Positions 35,447 to 44,600 of a stretch of 46,551 nucleotides of DNA are shown piece after piece. Below the pieces are notes generated by a model. That model was not told the origin of the DNA, ran no database searches, and saw only the letters and a list, made by a program, of their open reading frames with translations. The position numbers and the translations under genes were made by a program. The stretch covers positions 1 through 46,551 of the forward strand of contig REEQ01000157.1 of the NCBI GenBank assembly GCA_007695005.1. Direction: 5' to 3'. The stretch comes from Wenzhouxiangellaceae bacterium. GTDB lineage: Bacteria; Pseudomonadota; Gammaproteobacteria; Xanthomonadales; Wenzhouxiangellaceae. How positions within the stretch are numbered: the stretch's first letter is position 1; each line of letters begins with the position of its first letter.

Positions 35447-36396
35447 ACACAACCGAAGCCGTGCTGCGTCGCCTGGGCGATGGCCGGGCGCACCAGCCTG
35501 GTCTGCTGCGCGATGAGTTTGGGTTGTCTGCAGACGCGTTCGCACGGGTACTGGACGAGCTGGCCCGGCTGGGTCTGCCCGTCCACCAGCTCGGGAGTGA
35601 TGGCATTCAGCTGGACGGTCCCATCGACTGGCTGGACGGCACACGCCTGGCAGGCCGCGCCAGGACCCTGGGTCTGGATTTGACCCTGGAGTGGCTGTGC
35701 GAATCCACCAATTCCCGACTGCACGATGCGCTGCACCAGGGCAGGATGCCCTGCGTACTGCTAGCCGAAGCACAGAGCGGCGGCCGCGGGCGACGCGGGC
35801 GCGGCTGGGTGTCGCCGCCAGGCGCCGGCCTGTACCTGTCACTGGCCTGGCGCAGCACACGGCCGCCGGCCGAGCTGGCGCCGCTGGCCCTGATCGTCGG
35901 CATGGCCGCCGCCGGCGTACTGCGCGAGATTGGCGTGGCGGCGATGGTGAAATGGCCCAATGACCTGCAGGTTGACGGTTGCAAACTGGGCGGCTGCCTG
36001 GTCGAGGTAGCGGCCGCCGGCAGCGGCCCCAGCGACCTGGTGCTGGGCCTGGGGATCAATTGCCGCCTGCCCTCGACCACCGAGCTCGACCAGCCCTGGA
36101 CCGACCTGCACCGACTCGGTATCAGCACAGACCGCACCGAACTGGCCATCCGCCTGATCGATGGACTGGTCGAGGCGCTCAGGCAGTTCGATCGCGAAGG
36201 TGCCGGTCCTGCGCTGGCCCAGTGGTCAGGCTTCGATGCGCTGGCAGGGCGCATGGTGGATGTCGTCTGGGACCACGGCCGCCAGCTCAGCGGACCCGCA
36301 CTGGGCATCGATCAGGCCGGCCGGCTGCTGGTCGGTCAAGGCGAATCCGCCCTGCCCCTGCACAGCGGAGAGGTCCGTGTCCGCAGCACTGCCTGA
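35443..36396 (+). CDS. birA: Biotin protein ligase and biotin repressor
   Basis: 317 aa. An N-terminal winged-helix region (about 1-60, VLRRLGDGRAHQPGLLRDEF) suggests repressor function as well as ligase activity. The catalytic domain has the biotinyl-AMP loop GRGRRGRGW (114-122), KWPNDLQVDGCKLGG and GLGINC. It attaches biotin to the carrier subunit of acetyl-CoA carboxylase. The ATGA overlap with plsY couples biotinylation and lipid synthesis in one transcript. The bioC gene, also in the biotin pathway, lies 3 kb downstream on its own. Confidence 0.95.
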   Translation: MNTTEAVLRRLGDGRAHQPGLLRDEFGLSADAFARVLDELARLGLPVHQLGSDGIQLDGPIDWLDGTRLAGRARTLGLDLTLEWLCESTNSRLHDALHQGRMPCVLLAEAQSGGRGRRGRGWVSPPGAGLYLSLAWRSTRPPAELAPLALIVGMAAAGVLREIGVAAMVKWPNDLQVDGCKLGGCLVEVAAAGSGPSDLVLGLGINCRLPSTTELDQPWTDLHRLGISTDRTELAIRLIDGLVEALRQFDREGAGPALAQWSGFDALAGRMVDVVWDHGRQLSGPALGIDQAGRLLVGQGESALPLHSGEVRVRSTA

Positions 36397-37120
36397 CTTG
36401 CTGCTCGACCTGGGCCACAGCCGGGTCAAGTGGGGCTGGGGCCGCCACGGTCAACTGCTGGAGTCAGGCACCGGTGCCTGCCCGCTCACGGATCTGGCCC
36501 CGCTGGCCGGGGCGCTGGCCACCGCGAATGGGCGGCGCGCCCTGCTGTCCGGGCAGTCGCGTATCGAGGTCGTGAACGCGGTCACGACCTTGATCGAGGG
36601 CTGCGGGTTATCCTTGCAGCGGATCGAAAGTGGAGCGCCTGAATTGCTCGTCAAGCCTGCCTACCCATCGCTGGGCTGTGATCGCTGGCTGTCTTTGCAG
36701 TGGCCCTGGCAACAAGCCCAACAGGCCTGCTGCGTCATTGACTGCGGCACGGCCATTACCGTTGATCTGGTCGATCAGAACGGCCTGCACCGGGGTGGCT
36801 GGATCATGGCCGGCCTGGGCAGTTTGCAGCGCGGCCTGCTCAGCCTGGCACCTGGACTGCCGCCACCGAAAGCGCCAGCAGGCACATCCCTGCAGGCGGC
36901 AACGAACTCGGCAGCAGCCATCACGGCCGGCATCCTTTGCCAGCTGCTGGGAGGCATCGACCGGGCCCTGGATCAAGCTCGACGCACGCTCGGCTCGGAC
37001 CCGCAGCTCTGGCTCACCGGCGGCGACGCCGAGCTGATCGAGGCGCATCTGGACCGTAGTCTGATCCGTGACCGGCACCTGGTACTGCGCGGCCTCGCTC
37101 TGGCAGCGGATGCGCAATGA
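36377..37120 (+). CDS. coaX: Type III pantothenate kinase
   Basis: 247 aa. It phosphorylates pantothenate, the first step of CoA synthesis. The family motifs are visible: LLLDLGHSRVKWG (phosphate loop with Asp11), LGCDRWLSLQW (pantothenate binding), DCGTAITVDLVD and WIMAGLGSLQRGL. The start is GTG 36377 with GGAG 6 nt upstream, overlapping birA by 20 bp; a longer frame from 36161 would be mostly inside birA. The birA-coaX pairing is common in gammaproteobacteria. Confidence 0.94.
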   Translation: MSAALPDLLLDLGHSRVKWGWGRHGQLLESGTGACPLTDLAPLAGALATANGRRALLSGQSRIEVVNAVTTLIEGCGLSLQRIESGAPELLVKPAYPSLGCDRWLSLQWPWQQAQQACCVIDCGTAITVDLVDQNGLHRGGWIMAGLGSLQRGLLSLAPGLPPPKAPAGTSLQAATNSAAAITAGILCQLLGGIDRALDQARRTLGSDPQLWLTGGDAELIEAHLDRSLIRDRHLVLRGLALAADAQ

Positions 37121-37770
37121 ACAGTGGCCTGTGGCGTGTGCTGGTGCTCGGCCTGCTGGCTGCCAACATCGGCCTGCTGTTCTGGGTCGTGCTATGGCCG
37201 CGCAGCAGCAGCGAGCCGGTCGAGCGCCAGGTACCGGCGCTGGACCCGGCCTTGCCGCGACTGGAACTGGTCGCCGAAGTCAGCGATCGCGAGCGCGAGC
37301 GCGCAGGCGGCGATCTCTGCTTCACCATCGGCCCCCTGGCGAATACGCAGGCACTGCAACGTGCTGAAGAGCGACTGTTGCCATTCGCTGATCGCATGCG
37401 TCATCGCCAGACCGAGGCCGACAGCGAACGGGGCTGGTGGGTTTTCCTGCCCGCCGGCAGCCGCGCCGAAGCCGTGGGGCTGAGCCGCGAACTGGCAGAG
37501 CGCGACGAAGGTGATTTTTTCATCATCACCAGCGGGCCGCTGGAGAACATGGTCTCGGTAGGCTTGTTTGAAAGCGTCGACAATGCCCGCCTGCGTCTGG
37601 CCCAGATGCAGCGTCTGGGCTTCGATGCCCGCCTTGAGGTACGGCGCGAAACCCTGCCGCAGTACTGGCTCGACTATCGGATTGGCAGTGAAGAGCGCTC
37701 GCCCTGGCGCTTTATCGTGCGCTCCTCGCCAGGCGCACAGCATCGGGAGATTCCCTGCTGGGATGACTAG
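37117..37770 (+). CDS. SPOR-domain-like membrane protein
   Basis: 217 aa with one N-terminal membrane helix (VLVLGLLAANIGLLFWVVLW) and a periplasmic part. The stretch about 125-175 (GDFFIITSGPLENMVSVGLF, NARLRLAQMQRLGFDARL) has the pattern of a SPOR domain, which binds denuded peptidoglycan at division sites. A Cys in each half could pair. It follows coaX with an ATGA overlap, an arrangement known in Xanthomonadales. The exact role is unknown. Confidence 0.75.
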   Translation: MNSGLWRVLVLGLLAANIGLLFWVVLWPRSSSEPVERQVPALDPALPRLELVAEVSDRERERAGGDLCFTIGPLANTQALQRAEERLLPFADRMRHRQTEADSERGWWVFLPAGSRAEAVGLSRELAERDEGDFFIITSGPLENMVSVGLFESVDNARLRLAQMQRLGFDARLEVRRETLPQYWLDYRIGSEERSPWRFIVRSSPGAQHREIPCWDD

Positions 37771-38665
37771 CGAGTTCAGGTTGCGGTCGGCCATTTTCGG
37801 CAGCCCGATGGGCGCCTGGCTTCGGCTGATGCGTTTTGACCGGCCGATCGGCATCGTGCTGCTGCTTTGGCCGACCTGGTGGGGCCTGTGGCTGGCCGCC
37901 GGCGGTCTGCCCAGCCTGCGCAACCTGATCATCTTCACCGTCGGCGTGGTGGTGATGCGGGCCGCCGGCTGCGTGATCAACGACTACGCTGATCGTGACA
38001 TTGATCCACAGGTCGCGCGCACCCGATCTCGGCCCATCGCCAGCGGTGAAATCCGTCCCGGGCAGGCCCTGGCCCTGTTCTTCGTTCTGCTGCTGATCGC
38101 CCTGGGCCTGGTCCTGATGACCAACCGGCTGACCGTATTGATGGCTTTTGGCGGAGCCTTGCTGGCCGGCAGCTATCCCTTCTTCAAGCGCTTTACCCAC
38201 TACCCGCAGATCGTGCTTGGCGCGGCTTTCGGCTGGGCCATTCCGATGGCATTCGCCGCCGAGGCCGGCCAGATACCGGCGGCAGCCTGGTGGCTATTTG
38301 CTGCCAACCTGGTCTGGACGGTGATCTACGACACCCAATACGCCATGGCCGACCGGGCCGACGACATCAAGGCCGGAGTCAAGTCGACGGCGATTGCCTT
38401 CGGGCGCATGGATGTGCCCATCATTGGTGGCTTGATGGGCTTGATGTTGGCACTGCTGCTGTTGATCGGCCTTCAATTCCTGCCGCACCCCATCTATTTC
38501 ACCGCCGTCGCCTTGACCTTCCTGCATCTCCAGCTGCAGCTGTGGCGAATCCGCGAACGTGATCCCGTCGCCTGTTTTCAGGCATTTTTAAGCAATCACT
38601 GGGTCGGCTTGTTTGTGTTTGTCGGGATTGCGGGGAGTCTATGGAGAAGCCAGGTTTACGGTTGA
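37763..38665 (+). CDS. ubiA: 4-hydroxybenzoate polyprenyltransferase
   Basis: 300 aa, polytopic inner-membrane enzyme that joins the polyprenyl tail to 4-hydroxybenzoate in ubiquinone synthesis. Both Asp-rich motifs are present: CVINDYADRDIDPQVARTRS (about 70-89) and YDTQYAMADRADD. The RFDRPIGIVLLLWPTWWGLW segment is typical. ATG 37763 overlaps the SPOR-like gene by 8 bp; a longer frame reaching back to 37568 is out of phase with that gene's protein and has no UbiA sequence. This is the last gene of the run. Confidence 0.96.
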   Translation: MTSEFRLRSAIFGSPMGAWLRLMRFDRPIGIVLLLWPTWWGLWLAAGGLPSLRNLIIFTVGVVVMRAAGCVINDYADRDIDPQVARTRSRPIASGEIRPGQALALFFVLLLIALGLVLMTNRLTVLMAFGGALLAGSYPFFKRFTHYPQIVLGAAFGWAIPMAFAAEAGQIPAAAWWLFAANLVWTVIYDTQYAMADRADDIKAGVKSTAIAFGRMDVPIIGGLMGLMLALLLLIGLQFLPHPIYFTAVALTFLHLQLQLWRIRERDPVACFQAFLSNHWVGLFVFVGIAGSLWRSQVYG

Positions 38666-38717
38666 CCCTCAACGAAAGAGCGGGCCGGTCATTGGCAAAA
38701 CGTAAACCGGGCGCCTT

Positions 38718-39446
38718 TCAGGCCCTCGCCACCACCCAGACATCAACCCGTTCGACCCCGGCACGCTTCAGCGCCCGTGCACACTCATCCAGGGTCGCCC
38801 CGGTCGTCATCACATCGTCGATCAGCGCGACATGGCGCACCCCCGGCGGCAGGCGACGCACGACAAAAGCGGCACGCACGTTGCCGCGGCGACGCGCGGC
38901 CGGCAAGGCTGACTGAGCATGGGTAGGTCGACGGCGGCGCAGCGCGCTCAGCCAGGGCAGGTCATCGAAGTGACGGGACAGATCCCGGCATAGCAGTTCG
39001 GCCTGGTTGAAGCCCCGCCACAGCCGGCGCCTGAAGTGCAGCGGCACTGGTACCATCAGGTCAGGCCGGGCGGCGCCCTGCAGCATCAGCCGGCGCGCCA
39101 GCAGCGCGGCCAGCAGGCGACCAGCAGCCAGATCGCGCTGAAACTTGAAGCGATGAACAAGACGTTCGATCTCTCCGCCCCAGGCAAAACCCGACCAGGT
39201 CGCCGAAAAGTGCGGCAAGCGTCTCAGACAGCGTCCGCAGCGCGCCACCGGACGGGCGGTTGCCAGTCCGCAGGTCGAGCAGGCTGCCTGGACCACGGCC
39301 AGCTCGTCTTCACAGGGCTGGCAGCAATCGATCCGGGCACGCCCGTCCAGGCCGCAGACGAGGCACAGCGGCGGATAAATCCAGTCCAGCAGCGAACGAC
39401 CGGCCGATACCGACGCGCGCGCATTCCCTGTGCCTCTCGTCACCAT
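38718..39446 (-). CDS. comF: ComF family phosphoribosyltransferase-like protein
   Basis: 242 aa. An N-terminal zinc-finger-like region has CxxC pairs (CLVCG, CCQPCE, CSTCG, CGRCLR). It precedes a type I PRTase fold with VPVPLHFRRRLWRGFNQAELL and the PRPP-binding ALIDDVMTTGATLDE. ComF proteins are linked to DNA uptake during natural transformation; the reaction, if any, is not settled. ATG 39446 is chosen because the matched sequence begins soon after and an earlier start would overlap the divergent bioC. The comF-bioC divergent layout is common in gammaproteobacteria. Confidence 0.9.
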   Translation of the reverse strand: MVTRGTGNARASVSAGRSLLDWIYPPLCLVCGLDGRARIDCCQPCEDELAVVQAACSTCGLATARPVARCGRCLRRLPHFSATWSGFAWGGEIERLVHRFKFQRDLAAGRLLAALLARRLMLQGAARPDLMVPVPLHFRRRLWRGFNQAELLCRDLSRHFDDLPWLSALRRRRPTHAQSALPAARRRGNVRAAFVVRRLPPGVRHVALIDDVMTTGATLDECARALKRAGVERVDVWVVARA

Positions 39447-39523
39447 CACGCCATTATGCTCAGGCCCGCTGCAACGACAAGCGTCGGCAGCGAACCCGGA
39501 CAGCTGCGGTATCTTTACCAGCC

Positions 39524-40417
39524 ATGAGCAGACCAGCAAATCGCGCTTCAGCTTTCCCGCGACAGGCCTTTGACCGTGTCGCCAGTCGCTACGATGACCA
39601 CGCGGCATTGATCAACGAGGTCGGCAAGCGCTTGCTGGAGCGGCTGGATGGCCTGAACTTCACGCCGACCAGAATTCTTGATCTGGGCTGCGCCACCGGT
39701 TATCAGTGCCTGGCCCTGCATGAGCGCTTTCCCCATGCCGGAATCATTGGCCTGGACCCCAGCGGTCCGATGCTGGCGCAAGCTCGACGGAAACGAGGTC
39801 GGTGGCGGCGGCGTTTCGAACTCGTCGCCGGCGCCCTGCCCCACCTGCCGCTGGCCGCCGACAGCATCGACCTGGTCTATGCGAATTTGAGCCTGCACCA
39901 CTGCCAGGAGATCGCCGCGGCACTGGCTGGCACGCGCCGGGTGCTCAGGCCTGGCGGCCTGCTGCTGCTGTCGGTGCCAGGCATGGACACCCTGAAGGAG
40001 CTGCGCCTGGCCTGGCATCGGGTGGATCCTGAAGCGCTCAGAGTCATGCCCTTCACCGACGCCCAGCGCCTCGGCACGGCCCTGACACAAGCCGGGTTTG
40101 CCGAACCGGTGATCGATACCGACTGGCTGCAAAATCGCTTCCCGCACCCGCGTTTGCTGCTGGAAATGCTCCAGGGCATGGGCTTTGTCAATCAGCACCC
40201 GCAGCGGCCGCGAGGTCTCATGACGGCACGGCAAGTGGACAAACTGCTTCGAGCGCTGAGCGATCAGGCCGACGCCGAAAACGGGATAGGTGTGAGCTGG
40301 GAAGCCGTTTATGCCTCGGCCTGGGCACCGGAACACGGCCAACCGCTCCGTTTCGGCGGCATTGATGAGGTCAGCATTCCGATTGACCGGATTCCGGTCA
40401 GGCGCCGGGACCCATGA
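39524..40417 (+). CDS. bioC: Malonyl-ACP O-methyltransferase
   Basis: 297 aa. It is a class I SAM methyltransferase that masks malonyl-ACP as its methyl ester to start pimelate synthesis for biotin. Evidence: AFDRVASRYDDHAALINEVG at the start, typical of BioC, then ILDLGCATGYQCLAL (SAM motif I), DSIDLVYANLSLHHC and RPGGLLLLSVPGMDTLKEL. ATG 39524 begins the family sequence; no other start gives a sensible N-terminus. Its 3' end overlaps the convergent diguanylate cyclase gene by 20 bp. Confidence 0.9.
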   Translation: MSRPANRASAFPRQAFDRVASRYDDHAALINEVGKRLLERLDGLNFTPTRILDLGCATGYQCLALHERFPHAGIIGLDPSGPMLAQARRKRGRWRRRFELVAGALPHLPLAADSIDLVYANLSLHHCQEIAAALAGTRRVLRPGGLLLLSVPGMDTLKELRLAWHRVDPEALRVMPFTDAQRLGTALTQAGFAEPVIDTDWLQNRFPHPRLLLEMLQGMGFVNQHPQRPRGLMTARQVDKLLRALSDQADAENGIGVSWEAVYASAWAPEHGQPLRFGGIDEVSIPIDRIPVRRRDP

Positions 40418-41312
40418 GGCGGTCGCGCCCGGCGCTTTTCGCTTCGTAAAGATAGGCATCAGCCTGCTTGAGCAGTTCCGATACCGTTTTCAGCTCAGCG
40501 TTCAGGCCGGCGTAGCCGATGCTGATGGTCACAGTCTCCAGTCGGCCCTCCCCCAGATCAAAGCGGCTTTCAGCCACGGCCTTGCGCAGCCTTTCACACA
40601 CCTCCCGAGCCGCTGCCAGACTGGTCGCCGGCATCAACACCGCAAACTCTTCGCCGCCAATCCTGGCCAGGGTGTCACCGGCCCGAACCCGTTCGGCCAG
40701 AATCCTGGCAAGCTGACGCAACACGGCGTCACCGGCCAGGTGGCCGATACGGTCGTTGATTTCCTTGAAGTAGTCGACATCGATGATCGCAATGACCAGG
40801 CTGGCGTTTCGCTGCCGCACCGCCTCGGCCACGGCCTCGTCGAGCACCTCCATGAAATGGCGCCGGTTGTACAGATCCGTCAAGCCGTCCCGCACTGCGT
40901 GTTCCCTGAGCTCCTTTAGATAACCGGCTTCCAGGTTGCCGGCCGCCAGGTACTTGAGCACCGATTTGCCGATACGAACCTGATCGCCATCGCTTAGCCG
41001 GTGGCGCTCGATCCGTGCCTCATTGACGTAGGTGGCATTGGTCGAGCGCAGGTCCTCGATCCAGAAAGCATCGGCTTCGGACACGATTCGACAGTGCGAG
41101 CGCGAGACGCTGCGAGAAGGAATCTGGAAGTCGGCGTCACTGCCCCTGCCGATGACCACCGGACTTTCATCCAGCTCGATCCGGGCGCCCAGGCGATCGC
41201 CGCGAATCACCACCAGGCAGGCACCGAGCCGGCCCGACTCCTGAGAGGCGGCATCGGGCAGCAGCAGCGTGCATGGGTCGGTCTGTTCGCCGGATCGAGA
41301 GCCGGAACTCAT
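40398..41312 (-). CDS. FHA-GGDEF diguanylate cyclase
   Basis: 304 aa, soluble. An FHA domain (about 45-122: VIGRG, SVSRSHC, STNATYVN) is joined to a GGDEF domain (about 135-304). The active site is intact (GGEEF, 219-223) and the product-inhibition site RxxD is present (RAGD, 210-213). It makes cyclic di-GMP, presumably controlled by binding of a phosphothreonine protein to the FHA domain; a Ser/Thr kinase is encoded 14 kb away. ATG 41312 has GGAAG 7 nt upstream. A TAGAAT -10-like element (41393-41398, minus strand) lies about 80 bp upstream. Confidence 0.93.
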   Translation of the reverse strand: MSSGSRSGEQTDPCTLLLPDAASQESGRLGACLVVIRGDRLGARIELDESPVVIGRGSDADFQIPSRSVSRSHCRIVSEADAFWIEDLRSTNATYVNEARIERHRLSDGDQVRIGKSVLKYLAAGNLEAGYLKELREHAVRDGLTDLYNRRHFMEVLDEAVAEAVRQRNASLVIAIIDVDYFKEINDRIGHLAGDAVLRQLARILAERVRAGDTLARIGGEEFAVLMPATSLAAAREVCERLRKAVAESRFDLGEGRLETVTISIGYAGLNAELKTVSELLKQADAYLYEAKSAGRDRLMGPGA

Positions 41313-41679
41313 CGGGATGCTTCCTGCAAGGCAGCCTGGGGCCGGTTCGGGCCGGAATAACGCCCTGCCCGACAGCGAGGCCGAAGCCCGGAATTCTAAC
41401 CTGCAAGCTGCCTCATTGCCATCTGCACGCATGCCACGGCGAGTCAGCCCCTGCAAGGTGATCTGCTGTCATCTGCCTTCCGCGTGGACGGGATCCGGGC
41501 AAAAAAAGGGCCGGCCTCGTTACCCAAGACCGACCCAGCCCCGCTTGCATTACCCCTACATCGACAAGCCCACTTCTCGCCGCTGCCACTACAGGTTCAG
41601 TCTAGCCTGCGACCCGGCAACTGGTATTGACCGGACGCGACAATCGATTGTCACTTTGCGACAGCCTTGCGCCAATAGC
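41313..41679. other. Intergenic region between the hybrid kinase and the diguanylate cyclase
   Basis: 367 bp on the common minus strand. It contains a T-tract terminator for the kinase gene (41501-41541) and a putative -10 for the cyclase (TAGAAT at 41393-41398, with ATGGCA 18 bp upstream as a weak -35). No gene is supported. Confidence 0.6.
41501..41541 (-). terminator. Terminator downstream of the propeller/AraC hybrid kinase
   Basis: On the minus strand GGGCTGG (41541-41535) pairs with CCGGCCC (41514-41508), one G-U pair and a 20-base loop, followed by seven T residues (41507-41501). It lies about 140 nt after the kinase stop. Confidence 0.6.
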
Positions 41680-44600
41680 CTAAGCCGACTGGCGTTCCTG
41701 CCGCCAGCGCTGCGGCGGACTGCCATATTGCTTGCTGAACAGGCGGGTGAAGTGCTGCGCGCTGGCAAAACCACTGTCCAGCGCAATCTGGTTCACCGAC
41801 AGCTCGGTGGATTCCAGCAAGGCCATGGCATGCTGCAAGCGCTGATGGCGGATAAAGGCCGCCGGGGTCAGGCCCGTCATCGCCTTGAGCTTGCGCTGCA
41901 GGGTACGGCGCTCGACGTTGGCCTGCTCGGCCAGTTGCTCGACCCCGTAACCCGGATCCTGGAATCGTGCTGCTACATGGCGGCGCACCGCGGCCAGGAA
42001 TTCGACATCGCCTTTGATCAGGTCAGGAAGCTTCGGCGCGGACGATGGGCCATCAGCTGGCGCGCCCTGCAGCCGCCGCCGCAGACGTTCCCGGTTATCA
42101 AGCATGCGACGCAGGCGCAGGACCAGCTCGGTAGCATCAAAGGGCTTGGCCAGGAAGTCATCGGCACTCAGACTCAATCCTTTCAGGCGCGTGGCCTGGT
42201 CCTGGCGTGCAGTCAGCAGCAGCACCGGGATATGGCTGGTTGCCAGATCGTTGCGCAGCTGCGCCAGCAAGGCAAAGCCGTCCATGCCCGGCATCATGAT
42301 GTCACTGATGATCAGATCCGGCAGCTCGCAGCGGGCCAGGGCCAGGGCGCTGTCACCATCGGCGGCCTCCAGCACCTGCCAGTGCGGCTTCAGGATTCGG
42401 CAGATATGGGCTCGCAGGTCGGCATGATCCTCGACCAGCAGCAAGGTGCCGGCGCGGCGTGCGCTGGCCGGCTCGGCGGCGGCATCGTCTCCGACCCGGC
42501 CGGCAAGCGGCTGCAGCAAAGCCGAATCCAGCGCCAGCGTCTCCATGCTGATCAGGCGCGCCGGCTGCTGCCGGCCGTCGCCACGGAACCCTGGGAAATG
42601 GACACTGAAGCGGCTGCCGCAGCCGGGCTGACTGGTCAGGCCTACGCTCCCGCCCATGGCCAGACTCGCCTCCCGCACCAGGGCCAGGCCGATGCCTGCA
42701 CCGGCAATACCTGCCTGGTCAGACCATTCCAGCCGCTGAAAACGCTCGAAGATGCGCTCCTGATCCTGCTCGGGAATACCCGGGCCCGTATCCCTGACTG
42801 CCAGCTCCAGGCCCTCGTCACTGCCCTTGAGCGTGACCTCGATCTCACCACCGCCGGGGCTGAACTTCAAGGCGTTGGTCAGCAGATTGAGCAAAATCTT
42901 TTCGACATGGGTCTGACTGCAGCGGGTCATCCAATCGTCTTCCAGACTGACCCGCAGGCGAATGTCGCGTTGCTCGGCCAGGGAACGAAAAGCCGCCGCG
43001 GTGGCCGCTACCACCGGCGCCACCGTCCACGGCTCGTCCTGGACTGCCGCCTCGCCCAGGCGCAGGCGCGACAAGTCCAGGAGCTGATCAACCAGACGCA
43101 ACAGGTGGCGCAGATAGCGGCGACCACTGGCAATTGCCTCAGCAGACCCACCGTCCTCGTCGAGCTGGTCCAGGCTGGCCTGAATCAGGGTCAGCGGCGT
43201 CCGGAACTCATGCGACACATTGGCAAAGAACAAGGTTCGTGCCTCCAGTGCGCGCTCAAGTTCCAGCGCCTGGCGGCGACTGAGCGCCTGCTGCCTGGCC
43301 AGCTCGGCGGTACGGCGCTGAACCAGCGCCTCCAGCTCTTTGCGGCGATTCAAATGCAACAGCCAGGCCAGGAACAGCAAGCCCAGGGCAATGACGGTGT
43401 AGGCGGTGTAGGCCAGGCCCGTTTGCCAGGGCGGCGGGCGCACGTGCATGGCCACCAGCAGACGCTCTTCGGACCAGACGCCATCGCTGTTGGCAGCCCG
43501 CGCATAAAAGCGATAGCGCCCCGGCGCGAGTCCGGCATAGCGAACCTGGCGCTGGTTGCCGGCATCAACCCAGTCATCGTCCAGCCCGGCCAGTCGATAG
43601 GCGTAGCGCACCCTGGTCGGGTCGCTGAACTGCAGGCCGACGAAAGCGATCTCGATATCGTTCTGGTCATGTCCCAGGATCAGGGCGGGCGCATGGTGGA
43701 GCTGCCCTCGCCACGGCTGACCACGCACACTGATCTCCTGCAAGTGCAGGCGCGGGGGACGGGCGAGTTCGGCCACCTGGCCGGGCATGAAGCGATTGAC
43801 ACCATTGATACCGCCGAAGAAAAACGCGCCATCGGCGCCGACATGGGCGACGGTATTGTTGAATTCCAGCGACTGGATACCATCGGGCATGGTGAAGTGC
43901 CGAACCTGTCCGGAGCCTGGATCCCAGCGCATCAGGCCATTGTTGCCGCTCATCCAGAGCTGCCCGTCTTCCTGGGGCAGAATGGCGTAGATGGTCATAT
44001 CGACCAGGCCATCCTCCAGCCCGTACCAGACCAGCCGTGGCTCGCCATCCCCCCAGTCGAGGTGGGCCAGACCGAACTCCCGGGTCCCCAGCCACCAGCC
44101 GGACTCATGATGCGCGGCCAGACCGTAGACCTCGGTCGCCCCACGTTCAAAATGTTCATTACCATCGAGGAACCAGCTCGCCCCCGGATCAGAAGGATCG
44201 TGCAGACCGACGCCGTCACGCGCCCCGGCCAGCACCTGACCATTGGCCGTGACCAGCAGCGACATCAGCGACCGTCCAGGCCAGACCGGCTCGACCTCGT
44301 CCTTGCTCAACTCGCGCCTGTCAGCACTGATCCGGACCGACCGCAATCCAGCGCTGGTTGCAAGCCAAAGTCGATCCATTCCCGCAGACCAGGCCATGGC
44401 ATTGTTCGGCGTCGACCCGCGGCCAACTGCCAGCTGCGTGACCACCTGATTGCTTGTGGCATCAATGCCAACCAGATGGTATCGCTCCAGCACCCAGACC
44501 ATGCTGCTGTGCGGGTCGGCCAGCACGCCCCAGACGGCATTGCCCGGCAAGCGCTGTTCCGGCTCGGCAAGGGCATGGAAACTGGCAGTGGTCTCGTAGC

